Assembly (NCBI GenBank): GCA_035546135.1
Contig: DASZWY010000047.1
Location: 1-13,221 of the forward strand
Direction of reading: 5' to 3'
Source of the DNA: JABDGR01 sp035546135
Lineage (GTDB): Bacteria; Verrucomicrobiota; Verrucomicrobiia; Opitutales; JABDGR01
DNA: 13,221 nucleotides
Shown: positions 1-5,613 of the stretch, one piece after another
Layout of the letters: the number at the start of each line of letters is the position of its first letter
Position numbering within the stretch: the stretch's first letter is position 1
The notes under the pieces: model-generated
Seen by the model: the letters and a program-made list of their open reading frames with translations, nothing else
What the model was told of the DNA's origin: nothing
The model's database searches: none
Program-made: the position numbers and the translations under genes

Positions 1-2
1 TG

Positions 3-854
3 AACGGCACCTGCAATTACATCCTCACGCGCATGGCGTGCGAGGGCCGCCCGTTTGCCGAGGTGCTGGCCGATGCCAAGCGCCTGGGTTACGCCGAGGC
101 CGATGAGTCACTCGATGTCGACGGCTGGGACGCCGCGCACAAGGCCGTCATCCTCGCCTACCTTGCGCATGGCCGCTGGATCAAGCCGCGCCAGATGCTC
201 GTGCAGGGCATTCGCGACATCACGCCGCACGACTTGTCGTATGCGCGCGAACTGGGCTACACCATCAAGCTGCTCGCCATCATCAGCCGCGATTTTTCCA
301 ACAACCGCGTTTTTGCCCGCGTGCATCCATGCCTGCTGCCTGCGCGCAACCTGCTCGCCTCGGTGGACGGCGTGTTCAACGGCATCTGCCTCAGCGCGGA
401 TGTCGCCGGCTCGACGCTCCTCGTCGGCCGCGGCGCCGGGCAGGACGCCACCGCCAGCGCGGTCATCAGCGACATCGCGGACGCCGTGGTCGCCCTGCGC
501 GGTGCGCCCGCGCCGGTCATTTGCGAGGAAGACGCCGACACCTACGCGCGTCTCGGCTCCGGCATCGGCATTGCGTCACTCGAGGAAATCACCGGGCGCT
601 ATTACCTGCGCCTCACCGTCAAGGACCGCCCCGGCGTGCTCGCCGAAGTCGCCCGCGCGCTGGCCGACCACCAAATTTCCATCGCCACCATGATTCAGCA
701 CGAAGACCGCGCGCGGCAGACCGCCACGCTCATCTTCACCACGCACGCCTCCAACGAGCAGTGCGTGCACCAGGCCTGCCGCCACCTTAAGAAACTCCGC
801 GTCGTCCTCGACGCGCCATTCCTGTTGCGCATTCTGGAGGACGAGGGGTTGTAG
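3..854 (+). CDS. hom: Homoserine dehydrogenase, C-terminal part (5' end outside window)
   Basis: This enzyme reduces aspartate semialdehyde to homoserine with NAD(P)H, the branch point to threonine and methionine, in the cytoplasm. The reading frame is open from base 3, so the N-terminal nucleotide-binding domain (roughly 150 residues in the family) lies upstream; 283 residues are visible. The fragment opens with the family signature NGTCNYILTRM. It continues with the catalytic/substrate-binding stretch AKRLGYAEADESLDVDGWDAAHK (split here: AKRLGYAEAD at residues 25-34, DVDGWDAAHK at 38-47), whose final Lys47 is the expected catalytic lysine. The C-terminal part, from about residue 207, is an ACT domain (YYLRLTVKDRPGVLAEVARA), which in this family mediates feedback control, typically by threonine. 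The stop is TAG, followed 12 bases later by the convergent stop of the next gene. No frameshift is seen. Identification is secure; the true start is unknown. Confidence 0.95.
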   Translation, partial: NGTCNYILTRMACEGRPFAEVLADAKRLGYAEADESLDVDGWDAAHKAVILAYLAHGRWIKPRQMLVQGIRDITPHDLSYARELGYTIKLLAIISRDFSNNRVFARVHPCLLPARNLLASVDGVFNGICLSADVAGSTLLVGRGAGQDATASAVISDIADAVVALRGAPAPVICEEDADTYARLGSGIGIASLEEITGRYYLRLTVKDRPGVLAEVARALADHQISIATMIQHEDRARQTATLIFTTHASNEQCVHQACRHLKKLRVVLDAPFLLRILEDEGL

Positions 855-866
855 CGTTTTCGGGAG

Positions 867-1142
867 TTATTTTCGCCGGCGAGTCTTATAGCGGCGGGAA
901 GGCCCGGGGGCGACCCGGACGGTAGGGCTGGAGCCCTCCTCCGCCACCATGGGCTCCGGCTTGGGATTTTCAATCCGCTTGGTGAACACGATGCTGCCGG
1001 AATTTTCAATTTCGCGCAGAAAGTTGTCCACCGCGAGGCGAATCAGCTCGGCCTTCGTCGTTCCATTGCGCGCGGCAATCGCAGCGAGGCGCTGGTCGGC
1101 GGTTACCGTCAGGCGGACCGGAATGGGTAGGCCAAGGCTCAT
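867..1142 (-). CDS. Ribbon-helix-helix (CopG/Arc-like) DNA-binding protein
   Basis: This is a small basic protein of 91 residues when started at the ATG at 1142. A longer frame from 1163 would add seven residues (MSFARAD), but these are not needed for the fold. Residues 6-45 form a typical RHH unit: a beta strand (PVRLTV), helix A (DQRLAAIAARNG) and a TKAELIRLAVDNFL turn-helix. Such proteins dimerise and insert the paired strand into the DNA major groove, usually repressing their own promoter or acting as antitoxins. The tail after residue 50 is charged and probably disordered, ending in RRYKTRRRK. The gene is divergent from the second RHH gene at 1226 and convergent with homoserine dehydrogenase. 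No toxin-like partner lies downstream on this strand. I infer a transcriptional regulator; the target is unknown. Confidence 0.75.
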   Translation of the reverse strand: MSLGLPIPVRLTVTADQRLAAIAARNGTTKAELIRLAVDNFLREIENSGSIVFTKRIENPKPEPMVAEEGSSPTVRVAPGPSRRYKTRRRK

Positions 1143-1192
1143 GTCGGCCCGAGCAAATGACAAAGCGCGCCACAGGGCAATTTTTTTGTTGC

Positions 1193-1211
1193 AGTCGTAT
1201 AATAAACGACT
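1193..1211. promoter_or_regulatory. Inverted repeat over a TATAAT box between divergent RHH genes
   Basis: The arms AGTCGT (1193-1198) and ACGACT (1206-1211) are perfect reverse complements separated by ATAATAA. Allowing one mismatch, the match extends to 8 bases per arm (1191-1213). The sequence TATAAT at 1198-1203 is a perfect -10 hexamer for the rightward gene and would give a leader of only about 15 bases before the ATG at 1226. I see no good -35 hexamer at 16-18 bases; a run of seven T lies at 1181-1187. The layout suits autorepression by one of the adjacent RHH proteins, which bind short palindromes. That role is inferred. Confidence 0.4.
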
Positions 1212-1225
1212 ACGAATTTGCTACG

Positions 1226-1417
1226 ATGCAGGCAAAGCGGCCCAAGTCACCCAGCAAAACCATTTCCTGCCGCTTCAGCCTGAAGACGAGGGAGCGGCTG
1301 AGCGAGGTTGCCAGCCGCCTGCAAACCCGCCCCGCCCAGATCGTTCGCCTGGCCGTGGAAAGGCAGCTGGCGATATGGGAGGCTGCGGCCGCCAAACCGA
1401 AGCAAACCCGCCAATGA
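1226..1417 (+). CDS. Small ribbon-helix-helix protein
   Basis: This gene encodes 63 residues from the ATG at 1226. A frame open from an ATG at 1157 would add 23 residues (MTKRATGQFF...), but that stretch contains the TATAAT box and inverted repeat and does not look coding, so I prefer 1226. The protein is basic and consists almost entirely of one RHH unit: strand KTISCRFSL, helix A KTRERLSEVASRLQ, then PAQIVRLAVERQLAIWEA. It resembles the divergent neighbour in its second helix (AQIVRLAVERQL against AELIRLAVDNFL). No Shine-Dalgarno is visible. Its TGA stop overlaps the ATG of the next gene (ATGA at 1414-1417), so the two are probably co-translated. It is likely a repressor or antitoxin-type DNA-binding protein; the target is unknown. 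Confidence 0.65.
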   Translation: MQAKRPKSPSKTISCRFSLKTRERLSEVASRLQTRPAQIVRLAVERQLAIWEAAAAKPKQTRQ

Positions 1418-1758
1418 GCAAGACCAATCCATCATTTGAACGGGTGGCGGACGAGGCTGCGCTGGCTTTTTTGCGCTATGCGCTGGACTCGCTCGACCGC
1501 GCCGAGCATTTTGCCGCGACGGGTGGCCGGCCAGAAACCTATCTCGAATTGCGCGCCGCCCGGGAATTGTTGAATCAGGCCGCGGATCGGCTGACGCTGG
1601 CCACGGGCACAGCGGTTCCCCTCGCCTGGCAGACTTACGTGCACGGCGCCCCTCCCGAGTCGCCGTCAGACCGTCCTCCGCACCCCAAGCCGGCTTCGCC
1701 CGGTAACCCGGCGGGCCCGAAATGCGCTACTCCCGCACCTGGCCGTCGCCGTAAATGA
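1414..1758 (+). CDS. Unrecognised 114-residue protein coupled to the RHH gene
   Basis: I do not recognise this protein. The ATG at 1414 overlaps the stop of the RHH gene (ATGA), the usual arrangement for translational coupling. Residues 1-65 are predicted helical and amphipathic, with segments VADEAALAFLRYALDSLDRA and YLELRAARELLNQAADRL. Residues 80-114 are low complexity, rich in Pro and Ala and ending in GRRRK. It has no signal peptide, membrane segment, or Cys/His cluster. Its last 32 bases overlap the 3' end of proA on the other strand. Its position suggests a partner of the RHH protein, possibly the second half of a toxin-antitoxin-like pair or simply a co-regulated small protein; no toxin fold is evident. 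The coupling supports a real gene, but the low-complexity tail makes the 3' part less certain. Confidence 0.5.
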   Translation: MSKTNPSFERVADEAALAFLRYALDSLDRAEHFAATGGRPETYLELRAARELLNQAADRLTLATGTAVPLAWQTYVHGAPPESPSDRPPHPKPASPGNPAGPKCATPAPGRRRK

Positions 1759-2998
1759 CGTACTTGTAGGTGCACAGTTCGCGCAGGCCCATGGGGCCGC
1801 GGGCGTGCAGGCGGTCGGTCGAGATGCCGATTTCGGCGCCGAGGCCGAACTCGAAGCCGTCGGTGAAGCGCGTCGAGGCGTTCCAGTACACCGTCGCCGA
1901 ATCCACGCCGGCGAGAAATTTTTTCGCCGCGGCCTCGTCGCGGGTGACGATGGCGTCGGAGTGGCCCGAGCCGTAGCGGTTGATGTCCGCAATCGCGCCG
2001 TCCAGGTCGGGCACGATTTTCACGGCGAGAATCAAGTCGAGGTATTCGGTGGAAAAATCCGCGCCGCCCGCGGGCACGAGCCGGAGCCCCTTTTCTTTTT
2101 GCAGCAGCGCAAGCGCGTGCGCGTCGGCGCGCAGTTCGACGCCGTGCTTGGCCAGCGCGTGCGCGAGCTTGGGCAGCAGCGCGGCGGCAACGTCTTCGTG
2201 CACGAAAAGATTTTCTGCGGCATTGCACACGCCGGGACGCTACACTTTCGCGTTGAGGACGATTTTTTCCGCCAGCGCGGCATCCGCGGCCTTGTCCACG
2301 TAAATGGTGCACACACCCTTGAAGTGCTTGATGACGGGCACCGTGGCGTGCTCGGCGACGTGGCGAATCAGCGCCTCGCCGCCGCGGGGAATGACGCAGT
2401 GGATGTATTGGTCGAGCTTGAGCAGCGGCTCGAGCGCCGCGCGGTCGGGCGTCGGCACGAGCTGCACGGCGTGCGCGGGCAGGCCGGTCTCCGCCAGCGC
2501 CTCGCCGCACAGGGCCGCGAGCGCAGTGTTCGTCTCAAAGGCCTCCTTGCCGCCGCGCAGGATGCAGGCGTTGCCCGATTTCAAACACAGCCCGGCGCAG
2601 TCAATCGTCACATTGGGGCGCGATTCGTAAATGATGGCGATGACGCCGATGGGCACGCTGACCTTGCGGATGTCCAGGCCGTTGGGGCGTTTGATGCGTT
2701 CCAACTCCTCGCCCACCGGGTCGGGCAGCGCGGCGACTTGCCGCACGCCCTCGGCCAGCTTGTCGAGCCGCTTGGCATCGAGCACGAGGCGTTCGACCAT
2801 CGGCTTTGCCAGTCTCGCCGCCTGCGCCGCGGCCACGTCGCGCGCGTTCGCCGCGAGAATCGCGGGCGCGCGCTCGCCCAGCAACGCCGCGAGGCGCGTC
2901 AGCGCGGCGTTCTTTTGCGACGCGGGGGCCGTGGCCAGCACGAGCGAAGCCGCCCGCGCCTGCCGGCCCAAGGTCTCAATGAGGGCGGAATAGGACAT
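1727..2998 (-). pseudogene. proA: Gamma-glutamyl phosphate reductase interrupted by one in-frame amber codon
   Basis: ProA reduces gamma-glutamyl phosphate to glutamate-5-semialdehyde with NADPH in proline synthesis. The gene has 422 sense codons, the usual length, in one continuous frame broken only by TAG at codon 253 (bases 2240-2242). Upstream of it are family segments including VPIGVIAIIYESRPNVT and LRGGKEAFETN. Immediately downstream come RPGVCNAAENLFVHED with catalytic Cys258, then GSGHSDAIVT, STVYWNASTRFTDG and a normal C-terminus. Family members have Gln at the stop position (QRPGVCNA), so one C-to-T change (CAG to TAG) explains it. The truncated 252-residue product would lack the catalytic Cys. 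The ATG at 2998 gives the normal N-terminus; no Shine-Dalgarno is seen. The reading-frame remainder is intact and GC-rich, so the lesion is recent, a sequencing error, or read through. A proB partner is not in the window. Confidence 0.92.
2240..2242 (-). other. In-frame TAG within proA
   Basis: The coding strand reads AAC GCG AAA GTG TAG CGT CCC (seven codons, Asn-Ala-Lys-Val-stop-Arg-Pro). All flanking codons stay in frame on both sides, so this is a substitution, not an indel. The normal stops of proA itself and of homoserine dehydrogenase are also TAG, so the codon is read as a stop elsewhere in this genome. Confidence 0.95.
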
Positions 2999-3016
2999 GG
3001 CAAAGGAGGCAGCATA

Positions 3017-3123
3017 CAGGAGACCGGAGTCAGGAGTCAGGAGAAAAATCGCTTGCTGAATGCCTCGTTGGCCAACCAGGCATCCGGCTGGCTGATTTCT
3101 GTCTCCTGCTTCCAGTCTTCCTG
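3017..3123. repeat. Nested imperfect inverted repeat (REP-like element) between pfkB-type gene and proA
   Basis: The left arm (3017-3050) and right arm (3094-3123) are imperfect reverse complements of about 30 bases. The left runs CAGGAGACCGGAGTCAGG... to AAATC; the right, read as its complement, runs CAGGAAGACTGGAAGCAGG... to AAATC. The left arm holds a direct repeat of GGAGTCA (3026-3032, 3033-3039, then GGAG). The loop carries a second palindrome of 22 bases at 3061-3082, centred on TTGGCCAA, with a single mismatched pair. It fills most of the 130-bp gap between the kinase stop and the proA start. A run of six T directly follows the right arm on the plus strand. The structure looks like a dispersed palindromic repeat; copy number elsewhere cannot be judged here. 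Confidence 0.7.
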
Positions 3124-3128
3124 ATTTT

Positions 3129-4091
3129 TTATCCCAGCGTGACCATCGTCCGCAGGGCGCTCGCGCGTTTCTGGATTTCGGCGACTCCGGCGGATTCCAG
3201 CCGGTCGCATGAGAACGCCTCGACGGTCAGGCTGGCGACAACGGTGGCGAAGACCATCGCTTCCTTGATTTGCGCGAAAGTAGGCCGGGGCGGTTTGTCC
3301 GCGCCCGTTTGCACGGCTAGCGCGCCGAGCAAGGCCCCGGCAAACGAGTCGCCCGCGCCGGTGGGATCGTGCAATTCAACGACCGGATAGGCCGGCAACG
3401 CGAACAACCCGTCGGGATGAAACAGATACGCGCCGTGTTCGCCCTTTTTGATGATGACGATGCGCGGGCCTTTCGCGCGCAGGGCGTGGCCGGCGCGGAT
3501 GAGGTTCGATTCCTCGGTCAGAATTTCCGCTTCCGTGTCATTGATGACAAAGAGGTCGAGCGACTTGAGCAGCTCCAGCAATTCGCCGTGCGTGGTCTTG
3601 ATCCACAAGTCAATCGTGTCGGCCGCGGCGAAGACATTTTGCCCGAGCGCGCCGCGCACGTGCCGTTGCAGCCCCGGATGGATGTTGCCCAGCAGCGCAT
3701 ACTCCGACTTCCGGTACGATTCCGGCAGGTGCGGGCGAAAGCGCTCAAAGACATTCAGGTGAATTTCCAGCGTGTCGCGCCGGTTGAAATTTTCGTGATA
3801 GCGGCCCTTCCAGTGGAAAGTCGGCCCGGTTTTGTCCACTTGCAGCCCTTCGAGGTCAATGTCGCGGGCCTTGAGACGCGCGAGGTCGTGCGGCGCAAAG
3901 TCATGGCCCACCACCCCGACCAGCCGCGTCGGCGCAAAATAGCTCGCCGCGAGCGCCGCATAGCTGGCCGAACCGCCGAGGATGCGCTCGCCGCTGGCGC
4001 GCGGCGTGATGATGTCGTCATATGCGACGGAGCCGACCACCAGGACGGCGGCGGGTTCGTGGGCGATGTGCGGGAGTTTGAGTCGTTTCAT
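3129..4091 (-). CDS. PfkB-family (ribokinase-like) carbohydrate/nucleoside kinase
   Basis: This 320-residue cytoplasmic kinase transfers the ATP gamma-phosphate to a sugar or nucleoside hydroxyl; the substrate cannot be read from the sequence. The N-terminal strand VLVVGSVAYDDII (residues 16-28) precedes GGSASYAALAASYF (39-52), the first PfkB signature and substrate-binding region. NDTEAEIL at 184-191 matches the N-x-x-E magnesium/phosphate motif. DPTGAGDSFAGALL at 242-255 is the second signature, with Asp248 as catalytic base and the GAG as anion hole. Length is normal for the family. The start at 4091 gives MKRLKLPHIAHEP before the first strand; no Shine-Dalgarno is visible. It lies 35 bases after the Nudix gene in the same direction and is probably co-transcribed with it. 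The family is certain, the specific substrate is not. Confidence 0.9.
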   Translation of the reverse strand: MKRLKLPHIAHEPAAVLVVGSVAYDDIITPRASGERILGGSASYAALAASYFAPTRLVGVVGHDFAPHDLARLKARDIDLEGLQVDKTGPTFHWKGRYHENFNRRDTLEIHLNVFERFRPHLPESYRKSEYALLGNIHPGLQRHVRGALGQNVFAAADTIDLWIKTTHGELLELLKSLDLFVINDTEAEILTEESNLIRAGHALRAKGPRIVIIKKGEHGAYLFHPDGLFALPAYPVVELHDPTGAGDSFAGALLGALAVQTGADKPPRPTFAQIKEAMVFATVVASLTVEAFSCDRLESAGVAEIQKRASALRTMVTLG

Positions 4092-4126
4092 GAAAATTCG
4101 GGAATAAGAAAAGCGGGTCGGCGGCT

Positions 4127-4732
4127 TCAGCGCGGATTTTTTTCCAGTTCGCTAAACAGAAATTGCAGCGCGTTCAATGACAGGCTGTGGAAAATCTCGC
4201 CGCGCTGAATCATTTGCTTCACTTCGCTCAGCGGAAAAATGCCGGTCTCCAGTTCTTCGTGCGTGTCGAAATCGGTGCCGGCCACCGGCACGCAATTCTC
4301 CACCAGCACGAAATGCACGTAATTGTTCTGGATGGCCGGGTTGGGCGCGGCCGAGGCGAGGAGCCGCGCGGCGGACCCGGCGTGGCCGGTCTCTTCCAGC
4401 AGCTCGCGTTGCGCGGCGGCGACGATGTCTTCGCCGCGGTCCAGCACGCCGCCCGGCGGCTCCCAGGAAAGTTTCTCCACGCCGAAACGCCATTGGCGCA
4501 CGAGGACAATTTCCCGCTGCGGTGTCAGGGCGAGGGCGTGCGCCCAATCCGGCGCCTCGATGATGTAGAAATCACCTTCGCGCCCGTCGGTCGCGTGGCG
4601 CAAACGGCGCCGTTGCACGCGGAAGACGCGGCAATCGGCCACTTGGTTCTGCCCCAAATTAATCCACGCCGCAGGTGGGGTGGCACGCTCCCCGGCCGCG
4701 GTTGGCCGGGCTGGGGGCGGGGGCTCGGCCAT
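4127..4732 (-). CDS. Nudix hydrolase, ADP-ribose pyrophosphatase-like
   Basis: This 201-residue protein should hydrolyse a nucleoside diphosphate linked to another moiety; ADP-sugars are the likeliest substrates given its resemblance to NudF/ADPRase-type proteins. The Nudix box is complete at residues 95-117: G-x5-E (GVLDRGE), seven residues, then RELLEETGH, with Glu110, Glu113 and Glu114 as metal ligands. His replaces the usual final hydrophobic residue. The preceding WEPPGG (90-95) and the strand IVLVRQWRFGVEKLSWE are typical of the ADPRase group. Residues 1-22 are Pro/Ala-rich and may be disordered, so a later start is possible, though the ATG at 4732 sits only 8 bases after the LysM gene's stop, which favours operon coupling. 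No signal peptide is present, so it is cytoplasmic. Confidence 0.9.
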   Translation of the reverse strand: MAEPPPPARPTAAGERATPPAAWINLGQNQVADCRVFRVQRRRLRHATDGREGDFYIIEAPDWAHALALTPQREIVLVRQWRFGVEKLSWEPPGGVLDRGEDIVAAAQRELLEETGHAGSAARLLASAAPNPAIQNNYVHFVLVENCVPVAGTDFDTHEELETGIFPLSEVKQMIQRGEIFHSLSLNALQFLFSELEKNPR

Positions 4733-4740
4733 GAGCAGGC

Positions 4741-5373
4741 TTACGGGGCCACCGCCGTCGCCGGCGTGGCGCTGGTGGCGGGCGCTGGCGTGCTGGTCGA
4801 ACCGCCGCGGGGGGCGCCGCCCGCGCGCGCGGCCGGGATGGTGATCTTCTGGCCGATGCGCAAGTGGTTGGAGTCCACGCCCGGATTGGCGTCTTCGATT
4901 TCCTTCAAGGTCACGCCGTATTTCGTGGCGATTTTGGAGAGATTGTCCCCCGAGGCCACCACGTGAATGCCGCCCTGGCCGGCGACGGCCGTCGAGGTCT
5001 CGGTGGCGCCGCCGCTGCGGGCCGTGCCGCCGGCGCGGCCGCCCGACGATTTCATGGCGGCGACTTCGGTGGTCAATTGGCCGATGGCGTCCTTGACTTG
5101 GTTAAAGGCGGTTTGCGCCGCGTCGCGCAGGCCGCTGATGGCGGCGGTGTTGGCGTCCACCTTGCTCGCCAGCCCGTCGGCCTCAGCCTTGGCATCCGAG
5201 GAAGCCTTGGCGGCGGCGGCGACGGAGTCGCTCAGCGCGGGCAGTCCCGCAATCTTGCTGCTATTGCTGAGGGACATGAACAGCGCGATGGCGCCGAGAA
5301 GAAGGCCGAGCAGGCCGATGCCGAGAGGCACCATTGAGCTGGCGCCGGATTTGGAGGAAGAGTCAACGTCCAT
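4741..5373 (-). CDS. Membrane-anchored LysM-domain protein with coiled coil
   Basis: The protein has 210 residues in four parts. Residues 1-13 are a short polar N-terminus. A hydrophobic helix follows at about 14-35 (VPLGIGLLGLLLGAIALFMS); it has no clear cleavage site, so it is probably a single-pass anchor. Residues 45-108 form an alanine-rich region likely to be a coiled coil. A LysM domain spans about 136-180 (from IHVVASGDNLSKIATKYGV to LRIGQKITIP). The tail (181-210) is Ala/Pro/Thr-rich. LysM domains bind N-acetylglucosamine polymers such as peptidoglycan, so a role in tethering the envelope is likely. There is no attached peptidase or amidase domain. It is the first gene of the leftward run and ends 8 bases before the Nudix gene. 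No Shine-Dalgarno or clear promoter stands out in the 240-bp gap upstream of its ATG. Confidence 0.85.
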   Translation of the reverse strand: MDVDSSSKSGASSMVPLGIGLLGLLLGAIALFMSLSNSSKIAGLPALSDSVAAAAKASSDAKAEADGLASKVDANTAAISGLRDAAQTAFNQVKDAIGQLTTEVAAMKSSGGRAGGTARSGGATETSTAVAGQGGIHVVASGDNLSKIATKYGVTLKEIEDANPGVDSNHLRIGQKITIPAARAGGAPRGGSTSTPAPATSATPATAVAP

Positions 5374-5456
5374 GGTAGAAATAAGGTGATAAAAATTCCC
5401 GCGCCGCCAAGCGCGGCTGCGCGATTTAGCGCTGTATTAACCGCTTTGGCCGGGGG

Positions 5457-5484
5457 TTGGCAAGCGGCAAAAAGACCCTAATTT
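5457..5484 (+). promoter_or_regulatory. Candidate sigma-70-type promoter of the addB-addA operon
   Basis: TTGGCA (5457-5462) and TAATTT (5479-5484) are separated by 16 bases and lie in the gap between the divergent LysM and addB-like genes, pointing toward addB. The -35 box is embedded in a small hairpin: CCGCTT at 5441-5446 pairs with AAGCGG at 5462-5467, with an inner GCC/GGC. This could be an operator, or chance in GC-rich DNA. Match quality is moderate and there is no experimental support. The rest of the 240-bp gap (5374-5613) shows nothing else I can name. Confidence 0.35.
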
Positions 5485-5613
5485 TTGACCCTCAAGATGA
5501 TGGGGAAAAATCGCCGGCCCTGCGCGCGGGCCTTTCGCCGGGAGTTGGCGGCGGTTTTTTCGAAAATCAGAAATTTGCTTCATCCCTTTGCCGACATGCT
5601 TCATCCTTCCGCG

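Noticed and set aside
949..1413. Plus-strand frame extending the 114-residue protein upstream to 949
   Set aside because: It runs antisense through one RHH gene and overlaps the other; the coupled ATG at 1414 is the better start.
2240..2242. Genome-wide recoding of TAG to Gln or another residue
   Set aside because: Homoserine dehydrogenase and proA itself both end at TAG at the expected family lengths, so TAG works as a normal stop here.
1805..3124. Long plus-strand frame of 439 codons across proA
   Set aside because: It is antisense to the clearly conserved proA frame; its Arg/Gly/Ala-rich translation has no family signature and reflects high GC.
3094..3130. Right arm of the inverted repeat plus T run as an intrinsic terminator
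   Set aside because: The T run is on the plus strand, where no gene is transcribed into it; on the minus strand, where the genes lie, no U tract follows the hairpin.
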